Positions 37,918-48,718 of a DNA stretch of 64,000 nt are shown here, in pieces; positions within the stretch are counted from its first letter, which is position 1, and each line of letters starts with the position of its first letter. The notes beneath the pieces are model-generated. The model was given only the letters and a program-made list of their open reading frames with translations. It was not told where the DNA came from and ran no database searches. This DNA is from Macrotrachela quadricornifera (taxonomy: Eukaryota > Rotifera > Eurotatoria > Philodinida > Philodinidae), in NCBI GenBank assembly GCA_022393335.1, contig JAJEKB010021387.1:41622-105621 (forward strand). Reading direction: 5' to 3'. The translations under genes were made by a program, and so were the position numbers.

Positions 37918-38439
37918 TTAACTATGAGGTTTTCCCACATAACTATGGGAATTTTCCACCTATTCGTAGGAATCTCCCACTTAACTGTGGGAACCTCCCA
38001 CTTAACTGTGGGAATTTCCCACTTAACTATGGGATTTCCCACTTAACTATGGGATTTCCCACTTAACTATGGGAATTTTTCACCTATTTGTGGGAATCTC
38101 CCACTTGATTGTGGGAATCTCCCACTTAACTAAGGGGATTTTCCACCTATTTCTGGGAATCTCCCACTTAACCGTGGGAATTTTTCACCTATTTGTGGGA
38201 ATCTCCCACTTAACTGTGGGAACCTTCCACTTAACTGTGGGAATTTTCCACTTAACTATGGGAATTTTCCACTTATTTGTGGGAGTCTTCCACTTAACTG
38301 TGGGAATTTCCCACTGATTTGTGGAAATCTTCCACTTAAATGTGGGAATTTCCCACTTACCTATTTTGATGGTGAGCATGAGACAAATCACCGCAATGCC
38401 AAAGATGGTATAGTGATTCTATACATCTGACTATTAGTC

Positions 38440-41400
38440 CAGCAGTATCCAAGAACTGAGAATTAGGAATTCTTAGTCACTTACAATTTAAGCTAAAACA
38501 CATTATTTCCCATGAGAACTGGGAACTGATATACAAACCCTACATAATTCCTGGTCAGTTCCCCCATCATTACCTAACATTTTATTCCTTTCAACAAATC
38601 AAACCTCAATCCCTATCCATATATACAATACGATTCCTACATCCCTACGAGAGAAAATGATCTAAGAACAATACCTATCAAAGGAATTGAGGAACTGAAC
38701 AGGACTGATGCACAATTCCTTCCATAGGAACTAACACTAAGTTCATCTAACCAGCACTCCAACACAGTCATTTCATTCATAGAATGATATGCAAACTGTA
38801 ATATAACTATACACTCACACTCAATGAGCGTACCATTCGCTGAAGTAACCTACTTAAATAGAATTTTGAACAATTCCACTGATAGTACTCAGGTATTGTG
38901 GTCAATCACTTGAAGGTACCTAGTAGGTACCTATGATAGTTCCTTTGAGGAACTCAGGTAATGAATATTAGGAGTATATACATTCATTAAACCTTTCTTA
39001 AAGATTCAGAAAATGGTAGGGAACTGAGGAACTGTAACAGTTCTGCTGATAGTTCCTAGGTATTGAGGTCAATCACTTGAAGGTATCTAGTAGGTACCTA
39101 TGATAGTTCCTTTGATGAACTGAGGTATTGAATATTATGAATATATTTATTAACCGAAATTTTCTCGGGGAGTTAGAAAAATGTTAGGGAACTGAGGAAC
39201 TGTGACAGTTCTGCTGATAGTTCCCAGGTATTGAGGCCAATCACATGAGGGTACCTATGATAGTTCCTTTGAGGAACTCAGGTAATCAATATTATCAGAA
39301 TATATATGGTGCCGAAGTTACACTGTTTGCCGAAGTTACAACTACGACGGATGATGTTGTTGAAATTGTAACTTCGGCAATGCATATTGTCAAAGTTTAA
39401 TTTCGAGAAACATATTTTGCCGAAGTTAGTGTGAATGATAAAATAAATATCAACTGGCAAGAAGTCAACAATATCTTTCATATTATCTCTTACAAATTAT
39501 TTTTTTTTGATCAAAAGAATAATAGAAAATTTGTTTTTTCGATATTATAAACTGGCGGCTATTCGGACGGATAAAAGGTACAATGTGTTAGGCTTTTTCT
39601 ACGTTGGAATCATTAATATATTTTATAACCTTATTTTTTCATAGAAGATTCTTCTCTCTTTGCAGTCAAGGAAACTCTTTTCGGTCTGCATCGCATTAAA
39701 TGCGTAAAACTACAAGTCGAATGAATTTTTATTCTCGTGAAAAGACTAGTACATTGGTCTTAATAGTCAAAAATAAATTTTCTATTATTGTTTTGATGAA
39801 AGGAAAAATAATTTGTCAAATATAATACGTAAAATATTGTTCGTTTCTTTACAGTTGATATTTATTTTATCATTCACATTAACTTAGGGAAACAGTGTCA
39901 CTTCGGCACGACATCTTAGTCAAACGCAAAAGTCTGAAAAACGCATGTAAATGAAATATTATCGTTAGGTATACATGCAGGCATCATTATGAACTAGCAT
40001 GCGTATGGATGCGTCACACAGTTTACTATATTCGTGAGCGCATGCGTGGAAGTTTGCGCATCTAAACGCTTTGTATTTTCTTTTGCGAGGACATGCATGC
40101 CAATATTATAATGATACAAAAATGAAGTACATGTGGTGAACATGCATGAACACACATAAATTATTTTTACAGAGATAAGATTCGAGCATACGTACTTTAT
40201 TTTATAACACGAGCTATTGTACCATTTGACCGTTTACTTACATTAGAAAATCTAATCAAAATTGAGTTTATAATGATCATTCGATAACTACTATCTATAC
40301 ATGTGCATAAAATCTAATTAAGGGAGAAAACTAGATTTTTTTAATTAGAAGCACTCATAAATAAAAATATCAGTTTAATCAAAAAAATTAATTTATTCCA
40401 AAACATCAGAAAAATAAAAAACGTCTCATCAAATTTTCATTCTCTGCTGGGTAAAACATCAATTCAAGGATAAGACATTTGAAATCAGATATTTTTTATG
40501 TTTTTGATTTTTTAAATGTGGAATCAATTGATTTCAAATTCAAACAAAATCAATTTAACTAATGTAATTAATCAATTAAAAAACTCTGATTTTATTTCTT
40601 TCACAGATAAGTCCAACAGTAATAAAGAATTTAAAAAAGTGAAAAGCTTTTTTAAGTAAATATAATATAGTTATAAGAAACTCGTGCCACCCTTTATAGA
40701 AAATAAATCAATACGTTTCAATAGAAAAACTAGATTCTTCCAAGAAAGGGCATCTGGAGTATAAAGTAGGAAAACTTCGCATGTCAACGTAGAATCGATT
40801 AAGTATTAGTTTTCATAAATACACCTCTTTTGCGTTAACATACAGGTTCTAGAGAATATCTCACTATTTTGCAACTACACACACATAACGTTTTAGTATT
40901 TTCATGCAAGACATATGTTTTGTATGAACATGAAAGAGAAGCGCATACGACTATCTGTATGAGTGGATTTCATGCACAATTTCGCATATTTTCTTTCAAA
41001 ATTTCAAAACTTCTGCTACCGTGAATGTACTTACCCAGCGCGACTCTACGCGTCTATTGATGTTTCTGTATTCACACACAAAAAATGAAAATGTTTTAGA
41101 TTATGTGCACGGTAATGCATGACCTCTAGTGATTTACAAAAATATTTTGCTAATCCATGCATTTTTTAAGAAATTTCTTCCAATTACACACGCTTCTTTG
41201 ACTCTGATCTTTGACAGGGATATATCCTTCTGATATTGATTATCTCAGTTCCTCAAAGGAACTATCATAGGTACCCTCATGTGATTGGCCTCAATACCTG
41301 GGAACTGTCAGCAGAACTGTCACAGTTCCTCAGTTCCTTGCACTTTTCTAACTCTCCGAGAAAATTTCGGTTAATAAATATATTCATAATATTCAGTACC

Positions 41401-41919
41401 TCAGTTCCTCAAAGGAATTATCATAGGTACCTACTAGGTACCATCAAGTGATTGACCACATTACCTGAGTACTATCAGTGGAATTGTTCAAAATTCTATT
41501 TAAGTAGGTTACTTCAGCGAATGGTATGCTCAATGAGTGTGAGTGTATAGTTATATTACAGTTTGCATATCATTCTATGAATGAAATGACTGTGTTGGAG
41601 TGCTGGTTAGATGAACTTAATGTCAGTTTCTATGGAGGGAATTGTGCATCAGTCCTGTTCAGTTCCTCAATTCCTTTGATAAGTATTGTTCTTAGATCAT
41701 TTTCTCTCGTAGGGATGTAGGAATCGTATTGTATATATGGATAGGGATTGAGGTTTGATTTGTTGAAAGAAATAAAATGTTAGGTAATGATGGGGGAACT
41801 GACCAGGAATTATGTAGGGTTTGTATATCAGTTCCCAGTTCTCATGGGAAATAATGTATTTTAGCTTAAATTGTAAGTGACTGTAAGAATTCCTAATTCT
41901 CAGTTCTTGGATACTGCTG
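38440..41919. mobile_element. 3.5-kb element with very long inverted repeats
   Basis: Both ends read inward CAGCAGTATCCAAGAACTG and continue as inverted copies for about 700-850 bp. The inner arms consist of ~190-bp units (GATAGTTCCTTTGAGGAACT, AGGTACCTAGTAGGTACC), about three on the left and two on the right; these contain their own palindromes GGTACC and AGTTCCTTTGAGGAACT. The centre (39300-41220) has no gene but holds a nested foldback. No convincing target duplication was found, so the superfamily is open; the CAG-start would be compatible with hAT. A SWIM-finger transposase relic begins 28 bp beyond the right end. Confidence 0.7.
39309..39909. mobile_element. Nested foldback element with GTGCCGAAGT ends
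   Basis: Ends GTGCCGAAGTTACACTG (left) and, in reverse complement, GTGCCGAAGTGACACTG (right); inverted similarity continues inward through AGTGTGAATGATAAAATAAA. The left arm has extra copies of GCCGAAGTTA. About 600 bp, no gene, target duplication unclear. It lies inside the 38440-41919 element and is therefore younger than it. Confidence 0.6.
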
Positions 41920-41947
41920 ACAAAATTCCAGTATTCTTTTTGTCGGC

Positions 41948-42681
41948 GGTTACTTAAACATTATCTGTGCACTTATTAATGCTTATACGAAATCCAGCGT
42001 AGAATGTAGAGAAAGTCAAAAACTATGGACAGCACGAATTTTAATGCTTCGTGATAAAGAAAATCAATTACAAAACCGTCTACAAGAGATCAGTGAAAGT
42101 AGAAACAAGCCACAATGGAAGAAGTATGATGCAGAGATGGTCAATTTTCCTACTCTATCTGAGGAGGACGTGCAAAATATTTGTTTTGGTAATTAGTAAC
42201 TAGTAAATGGCGATAAGATTTCGCAATACTTTTTAATATAGCTAATTATCAAATAAAGCAAGCAAAAGGCTACATTGTCGAACATCTCAAGCCTTCAATA
42301 TTAGATAATGATAAATATGAATTTACCGTCGAACTTTCTTCAAAATACGAAGATCTTGTTAGAGCACGTTTTACTTCCAGACATTCAAATAGCAAAAACT
42401 ATATAGCCACAGTCGAATTTGACGAAGAAAATGATGAAGAACCGATATCAGGATGATATTGTACTTGTTCAGCTGGCGCCCGAATCATTGGTTGTTGTGC
42501 TCATGTAACAGCACTTCTTTGGCACCTGGGTGTCTGTCGTGGTCAAGTCATTTCTCCTGATCATTCACTATCTGCTAACAATTATCTATCTAGTCTTGAA
42601 GATTGCACTCAATATTCCGATATTGACAAAAGTGATGATGAAGACATTAGTTCTGGTGAAAGTGACAGCGACGACAACTAG
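41948..42681 (+). pseudogene. 3' remnant of a transposase-like gene with SWIM zinc finger
   Basis: The frame from about 41948 reads GYLNIICALINAY and continues to FG at 42188; a 53-bp GT-AG intron (42189-42241, phase 1) joins it to NYQIKQAKGYIVEHL, as in related proteins. The C-terminus has a SWIM-type C-x-C...C-x-H finger (YCTCSAG..GCCAH near 42457-42510) and an acidic tail ending TAG 42679-42681. Position 42454-42456 is TGA where relatives have TGG (tryptophan before YC), so the copy is dead. The N-terminal catalytic part is missing; the sequence abuts a long-inverted-repeat element. Such SWIM-tailed DDE transposase relatives are common repeats in invertebrates; the assignment is from motif memory. 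Confidence 0.62.
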
Positions 42682-43643
42682 TATACTTTAATTTCATTCA
42701 TACATTCATTTAATTATACTCAACTTTTCTTATTTCTCGAAAAATATATTCATTACTCATTTCTAAACTCACATGCTTTATCTAAAACTTCATATAATTT
42801 TTGAAAAGTTCTATATCAATAACTAGCGTACTAACGACATATGCCAAAAAATTGCACTGTAATCATTCCAAGCACGATTAATACAAAATAAAAAAAATAC
42901 AAACTATACTATTTTGTAGCCCGTGAAAAACTGCATCTAATGGTCATATCAGAATGTGGTCATCAAGACTTTTTTATATGATATCAGAAGCCTGAAAGTC
43001 CATGGCCTACCCAACATGCCCATAATGATACTATTTTTTTTATAGTAGTTATATCAAATCATGTCTATATTATTTATGATTTTTATATGAGTTTGTGCAA
43101 AATTTTTTGCTCTTTCAAATGAGCCTATTTGAAGTTGGAAAATGACTAGTTTTGAGTCACTAATTGTCAAAATACTGGGTATAAAACAGGACAAATAAGT
43201 GACTTAATCTGTACCTGGAAAACATTAAAATTTGTTCAGCTTATCACCAAAAGATTCGCCGTTAAATTCTGCATCTAATTATGTGTTTTTATTGAAAATC
43301 TAGGAGTGGGCCAATTCGCGTTCTTATTGGCCCCCGTCCTTTTCATCAATGAGGGAGAAAATATACCTTGAATCTTCTCCAATTTGAGAGGATATATATA
43401 TATATCTAAAACTTCTTTGGAACTTGATAACTTATTTTAGCTCTCTCGATTCTTTTTTTATTTATAATGGAAACTTAAAAATTTCATTATTCTTCTGCGT
43501 TAAAAAAAAAGAATTATTAATATTAACAAATCATTGTAAAAATCTTATATGTGTAACAAATTGAAGCAATATTCTCCTTAGTTGATGTATATTTAATCGT
43601 TTGTTTATCGAGAAGCATGTCACTACTAGTGTAAATATGTAAC
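42682..43643. other. Intergenic, nothing recognised
   Basis: AT-rich; no gene or bounded element seen. GGGCCAATTCGCG..TTGGCCCC near 43307-43335 can form a small hairpin. (TA) runs near 43393-43405. Confidence 0.45.
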
Positions 43644-43958
43644 ATGTTACAAAGTGATGATTGTGGTTTATTATTTAATGAGGCACAACTAATAAAAATG
43701 AAGATATGTGAATTTGAAACAATTAATCTTGCAAGTAAATTTGTTCATGAACGAAAATCATATGTTCCATTACTGGTTCAAGCTTATGAGTATCTCCTAA
43801 CATTACCTGTTAGTGTAGCGAGTGTGGAGCGATCATTTAGTAAAGTAAAGATCGTGAAAAATAGATTACGAACAAAAATGAATGATGATCGCTTACATTC
43901 ATTACTTACATGTGCATCAGAAACATCAACTTTAGATCAAATTAATAATAAAAATTAG
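43644..43958 (+). pseudogene. hAT transposase C-terminal fragment
   Basis: A 104-codon frame ending TAG. The segment YVPLLVQAYEYLLTLPVS-VASVERSFSKVKIVKNRLR is the hAT C-terminal dimerisation block (P-x-S-x-A-S-V-E-R-S-F-S-x-x-x-x-x-K-x-R-x-R). The N-terminal finger and catalytic core are absent upstream. The sequence is unlike the transposase at 12438-18022, so it is another hAT lineage. A GC-rich terminus-like sequence 250 bp downstream (44166-44208) may be the right end of the same dead element. Confidence 0.65.
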
Positions 43959-44165
43959 CTCCAAAATGGTCAAAAAATAAAGTTTGGCGTCGAATTTAAC
44001 TTGTTTATGTTCTTCTTTGGTTTTTTTAAAAATTACTGTTAATTAAATATATATAGACGAACAAGTAGAGGCTAATAATACAGTTATTTTTATTATTAAC
44101 TTAGATGCTAAGACTTTAATTTTTCAAAGTCGAAGCGATTTCAAAAATTTTCTCCATTTTAGAAA

Positions 44166-44208
44166 ATACCCCCCCCCCTCTGCTTTTATCCCTTCGCGCC
44201 GCCCCTGC
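44166..44208. other. Possible right terminus of a hAT element
   Basis: Read in reverse complement this GC-rich block begins CAGGGGCGGCGCGAAGGG, like many hAT termini, and leads into a run of ten C on the plus strand. It follows the hAT fragment at 43644-43958 by about 200 bp. No matching left end or target duplication was found. Confidence 0.4.
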
Positions 44209-44767
44209 CTCCTTGTTATCACGACAATATTCTGAACTGGTAAACTTAACATCGTGTATTGTTTCTAATTGATTTAAGACAGTCCTCAACAAATGCGAGT
44301 GAATCTGGACGACTTCACTTATTGTGTTAACTCTGATGACAAGATGTGATATTTTTATTGGTACTTTAGAAAAGTTAGAGTTAAAGTAGATATCTTCAAA
44401 GAGTCGTCTGTAATAAATTTATTTACCACAGTTCTTAGCCAATCAGGTTTCAGCAATGTTTCTCACCTCTATTATCGAGATCCGACTTCCACATGATCTT
44501 CACTTGGTCGATTCATTTTCTGCGTGGTTTTTTTTTAATTTGTCTTTTGCTTCTTTGCTCGAGAAGATTTTGTGTTATAGAAATGTCTTACCTCGTATCG
44601 AGGGTGGCTTAGCATGCATGAGTTATATGATTTTATTTTAATAATGTCTGATTTTTTTAAAGCGAAAACTAATATAAAAGTAATATTTTTCAGCTTTGTG
44701 AATATTTCTAATAGTTTGAAATTGTTCAGCCTAAGTAGGTTCAGGTTTAGATGTCATTTTATTTGTT
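44209..44767. other. 3' flank of the ART-TPR gene
   Basis: No gene recognised. Short plus-strand frames here (44456-44641, 44614-44811) have no family resemblance. Confidence 0.45.
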
Positions 44768-47700
44768 TTAGATGGAATTCTGCACTTCATTTATGTGATT
44801 ATAGGTGTTAACCAACTCAGGATCATCGAAAGAAAGATATTTTTGTCGAATTTCCAACGCTTTTTTGTGATACGATAGTGCTAATGAATAATTTTTCATG
44901 AAAAAATGCACTTGACCAATATCAGTGAACGTAACAGCCAACTGTGAATCATCACAATCTAGAATTTGCTGTTCAATGTCAAGGACTTTTTCGAAGTATG
45001 AAAGTGAAATAGGATAGTTTTCCATAAAATAATGTGTTTTAGCAATATTATAGTGTGTTTCGGCTAGATCAAGATCAAGGTCATTAGGGGAGCAGTATTT
45101 TTCTTGGATTGTTAATTGTTTGTTAAAATAAGTTAATGCATGCGAATAATTTTCCATTGCAAAATATGCCAGGCCGATGTTGCGATAATCACTGGCAAGT
45201 GATACATCATCTGAAGCAAGCGATTTTTCATCGATTTCAAGTGCTTTTTTATGAAAATCGAGTGCCATGGCATGATTTTTCATTAAATCATGAATTGCAC
45301 CAGTTGTGTTGTAGATTTTTGCAAGCGAAAGTTGGTTTTGTGTATGTTTTTTTTCTTCAATTTCACGTAGGTTTTCACAAATTGATAGTGCATCGGAATA
45401 TTTCTCCATTGCTTCATACACTTCTACAATATCGTAGTAAATAGCAATCAAATCACTATGGTCGAAGGGTAGATAGGCTTGTTGAATGTCTAATAGTTTC
45501 TGAAAATAAGATAATGACATGGAATATTCTTTCATAACGAAGTACATGAGAGCAGCATCTTTATGAGCCGCAGCGATAGAGACACGATCAGCGGTCGGAT
45601 TTTTCTGTAGAATCTCCAGTGCTTTCAGATAAGATGTCACGGCCTTGGGATAATCGTTCATCATATAATAAATTTGGCCAATACTGCCGTATGTGGTAAC
45701 AAAACTATGATGATCCAACGGTAGTGATTTATCTTGGATTTCGAGCACATCTTGATAAATTGAAAGTGCAGTTGGATAATTTTTTATTTCCAAATATAAC
45801 ATGGCAATATTACTTTTAGTAATGAGTATATCTGAATGAATAGGAGGAAGAAACTTTTGTTGAATTTCAAGTGCTTTTTGGTAGGATAAAAGTGTAGCAG
45901 ATGCATCATTTAATTCATAATGCACCACAGCTATATTATTATATATAATAGCCAAATTCGAATTATTGGAAGAGAGAGATTTTAGTTGAAACTTAAGTGC
46001 TTTCTGATAGTATGATAAAGCAGTCGATAGATCATTCATTGAGTAGTATACTTTACCGATATTATTATACGTAATAGCTGTAGACGCACGATTCAACGAC
46101 AAAGATTTCTTTTTAATCTGTAAACTTTTTCGATAAAAACATAGTGCTTTCCGGTAATTCTTCATACGCAAATGAATTTCACCGATACCGTTATAGGTAA
46201 TAGCCAAATTAGGATGATTAGGAAGTAGAAATGTTTTTTGAATTGTAAGTGCCTTTCGATAGAACGATAGTGCAGCTGTGTACTGTTTTATTTCTCGATT
46301 AACTTCACCAATGTTTATATAAATAATAGCAGTGTCGGGATGATTATATCTTAGTGATTTCTGTTGAATACTAAGTGCCTTTTTCGAAAATAGGTGTGCT
46401 TTTGAATAGTCTCCTATTAAGCGATACAAGACGCCGATACAGTTCAATGTTATAGCTACACATGGATGATCTGATGGGAGACTTTTTTCTTTGTTTTCAA
46501 GCGCTTTTTCATAATATGAAAGTGCAACAGGATACTCTCCTTTAAGTTGATATAAGTGGCCAATATTAGCATAGGTAATAGATACATCAGGATGTCTAGA
46601 AGGTAAACATTTCTCTTGAATTTGTAGCGTTTGTTGAAAATATGAAAGAGCATTAATATCATCTCCTGATTGACTATAGACAAGAGCAATATTATTATAA
46701 ATAATAGCTCGATATGGATGATCATATGGAGTAGATAGATTTTGGAATTCAAGCGCTTTTTGATAATATGATAATGAATCCGAATATTTCCCCATATTAC
46801 GATATACTTCACCAATATTTCCATATTCGATGGCTCGATTTTGATAGTCGTGCGAGAAATATTTTTCACAAATTTGAATCGATTTGTTATAGAACAAGAG
46901 CGCCTTGTCATAATTGCCTTTTTCCTTATGAATTAATCCAAAGTGATTATAGATTAAAGATCGACCTTGCCAATCTTTATTCGATATCAATTGATATAAT
47001 TGATGATAGATATCATCAGCTTGATTAAACTTTCCTGTTTTAATCATTAAATGCCCTAACTTATTCCATCCAATTGCTTCTTTTATTTCATTTCTTATAT
47101 AATTCGTAAGTGCAAGCAGCTTTTCATCAGTATTACTAGTTGATATGAGCTGTATTTCCCATAATCGATCATCAATTTGCCGTATCCATCCAACTCGAAA
47201 GACTGCATGCATTGAAAAAAGAATTTCTTTTTCGTCTTGATAATATCCAATATTTTTCAATTCAACGAATGGAACTGACAATATTAATGGATCTATTTCT
47301 ATTTGAAATAGTATACCTTGCGTTACAGGATTTTCCTTTGAGCTTTCAGCAAAAAAATGTGCAACTTTTCGATCAAGACTTGTCGACAAAAAATTATTAA
47401 ACGATATAAGACATCCATTGCTATTCTTTAATTCGTTAAAATCTTCATCTGACAAACCCTGACCCCGGTAAACTATTGGCGGATATTTATCTTTTGAAAT
47501 TTTCGCATGTAGGTCTTCTATCTGTCGATGAAGATCCTGCATAAAAAACCCCATTCGAATAATAATTTCAGAATCTTGTGTTCTGAAAGCCTGATTAAGC
47601 ATCGAATAAATAAATGCTTCTTTAGTATACCACCAAATTGGCGAATAACGTTCATAATCATTTTCAAATTGGCGGATATCATCTACTTTACGTTTGTTGT

Positions 47701-48352
47701 CAGAATAATGGAAACAACAAAAATCAGCAAATCGTTTTCGTGCTTTATCATCAAATTCAGTTTCGAGAATTGCTTCTTTTAACAATTGTGAATACACAAA
47801 TGATTGATCTAGTTCATTAATATCATGATTCGGAACCCTATCTGATGATAATATACTAATAGAACCTCGTTCAGTTTCATATCGTCGAATATCTCGTCTT
47901 AATGAGTGGCATATATCTTCGATTCGACTATAAGTTCCCTCCGGATTTTCTCCGTGTTCATTATTACCCAATATGTAAGTAGAATGAACTCGAGAAAAAC
48001 TATGAAAAAGAGTTTTTGAATGTTGATTTATCATATTTGAAACAATTATAAATGCTTTTTCATTCTTAATTTCATTGAGAAATTTTACACATTGATCTAC
48101 GTCTTCAAGAATCCGAATAGAATCAACAATAGAATGTAGTTGAGAAATAGATGATTTATCGTCGATTGCACCCAACCAAATAACAATTGTTTTCTCGATA
48201 CGTCGAGAAAATGGATGATGTGCAGAAAATTTCAACATCTTGTGTGTAAGATTATCGTCGTCATCGGAAGAGAACGAATTTGACATCTGCTCCAAGTTAT
48301 CATCGATAAGAATAGCTGATTCAGATGTATCTAAGCGAATTCTTTTGCTCAT
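44768..48352 (-). CDS. ADP-ribosyltransferase with tetratricopeptide repeat tail (1,194 aa)
   Basis: A single uninterrupted exon. Residues about 51-110 resemble the receiver-like N-terminal domain seen in other rotifer ART-TPR proteins. Residues about 235-405 are an arginine-type mono-ADP-ribosyltransferase fold of the R-S-E class: YRGQ (R296), FLSTS (323-325), and E-x-E within QDEKEILF (E374, E376). The R-S-E set is complete, so NAD-dependent ADP-ribosylation, probably of arginine, is expected; the target is unknown. From about 425 to 1,185 there are some 17-18 TPR units of 42 residues, with the kinesin-light-chain-like pattern A-x-x-Y-x-K-A-L-x-I; these should bind a partner protein. No signal peptide: probably cytosolic. 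Such proteins are expanded in bdelloids and their role is unknown. Antisense frames here follow the repeats and are not genes. The start ATG is the first in frame. Confidence 0.87.
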   Translation of the reverse strand: MSKRIRLDTSESAILIDDNLEQMSNSFSSDDDDNLTHKMLKFSAHHPFSRRIEKTIVIWLGAIDDKSSISQLHSIVDSIRILEDVDQCVKFLNEIKNEKAFIIVSNMINQHSKTLFHSFSRVHSTYILGNNEHGENPEGTYSRIEDICHSLRRDIRRYETERGSISILSSDRVPNHDINELDQSFVYSQLLKEAILETEFDDKARKRFADFCCFHYSDNKRKVDDIRQFENDYERYSPIWWYTKEAFIYSMLNQAFRTQDSEIIIRMGFFMQDLHRQIEDLHAKISKDKYPPIVYRGQGLSDEDFNELKNSNGCLISFNNFLSTSLDRKVAHFFAESSKENPVTQGILFQIEIDPLILSVPFVELKNIGYYQDEKEILFSMHAVFRVGWIRQIDDRLWEIQLISTSNTDEKLLALTNYIRNEIKEAIGWNKLGHLMIKTGKFNQADDIYHQLYQLISNKDWQGRSLIYNHFGLIHKEKGNYDKALLFYNKSIQICEKYFSHDYQNRAIEYGNIGEVYRNMGKYSDSLSYYQKALEFQNLSTPYDHPYRAIIYNNIALVYSQSGDDINALSYFQQTLQIQEKCLPSRHPDVSITYANIGHLYQLKGEYPVALSYYEKALENKEKSLPSDHPCVAITLNCIGVLYRLIGDYSKAHLFSKKALSIQQKSLRYNHPDTAIIYINIGEVNREIKQYTAALSFYRKALTIQKTFLLPNHPNLAITYNGIGEIHLRMKNYRKALCFYRKSLQIKKKSLSLNRASTAITYNNIGKVYYSMNDLSTALSYYQKALKFQLKSLSSNNSNLAIIYNNIAVVHYELNDASATLLSYQKALEIQQKFLPPIHSDILITKSNIAMLYLEIKNYPTALSIYQDVLEIQDKSLPLDHHSFVTTYGSIGQIYYMMNDYPKAVTSYLKALEILQKNPTADRVSIAAAHKDAALMYFVMKEYSMSLSYFQKLLDIQQAYLPFDHSDLIAIYYDIVEVYEAMEKYSDALSICENLREIEEKKHTQNQLSLAKIYNTTGAIHDLMKNHAMALDFHKKALEIDEKSLASDDVSLASDYRNIGLAYFAMENYSHALTYFNKQLTIQEKYCSPNDLDLDLAETHYNIAKTHYFMENYPISLSYFEKVLDIEQQILDCDDSQLAVTFTDIGQVHFFMKNYSLALSYHKKALEIRQKYLSFDDPELVNTYNHINEVQNSI

Positions 48353-48718
48353 CCTTCTTCAATAACGATTAGTGAACAAGATTGATTATTATTCACTTAT
48401 ATAGATAGAGAATAGGATTCGTCGTAATATATTATTCATTGAAGTTGGGAACTTATATCTTTCTATTTATACCAGTTTTTTTTCCTTTGCAACAAAAAAA
48501 ACCAACAGAACATTACACTAAAAGGAAAGCAGATAAGAAAAAACGATGTTTCTCATCATCATGTAAGTAAATATTTGGTCTTTTATTGTGCTGAAGACAG
48601 ATTGCATCAGCATATGAAGTACTGTCGATATTTAAACTACTATGAAAATAGACAAAGACTTTTTTCATTGTTGCTTAAGTAAATATCATAATCAACAACC
48701 ATAGACACTTTTCTCAGC
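48353..48718. other. 5' flank of the ART-TPR gene
   Basis: 366 bp between the ART-TPR start and a foldback element, likely to hold the promoter. AT-rich; no specific promoter motif identified. Confidence 0.4.

Larger units (their letters stand above)
36465..38362. repeat. 21-bp palindromic minisatellite rich in TTAA, split by an insertion
   Basis: Each 21-bp unit is the near-palindrome CCCACTTAAYTGTGGG plus AATYT, so the array is hairpin-forming throughout and nearly every unit offers TTAA. Variant units carry CACCTATTTGTGGG. It occupies 36465-36875 and 37918-38362; the piggyBac-type element at 36876-37917 sits between with TTAA on both sides, so the two halves were one array. Multiple-of-three units make long open frames in several phases (36463-36987, 36482-36979, 37804-38317); I treat these as artefacts. 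A 10-base run of N lies inside. TGTGGG also occurs in reported bdelloid telomere repeats (from memory), probably coincidence. Confidence 0.88.

Noticed and set aside
36463..38317. Long overlapping open frames encoding 7-residue repeats
   Set aside because: They follow from a 21-bp tandem unit free of stops in several frames; the piggyBac-type insertion and the N gap break them, and there is no start or splice support.
45136..47820. Plus-strand frames and a 151-codon minus frame within the ART-TPR gene
   Set aside because: Shadow frames of the 126-bp TPR periodicity; no independent family resemblance.
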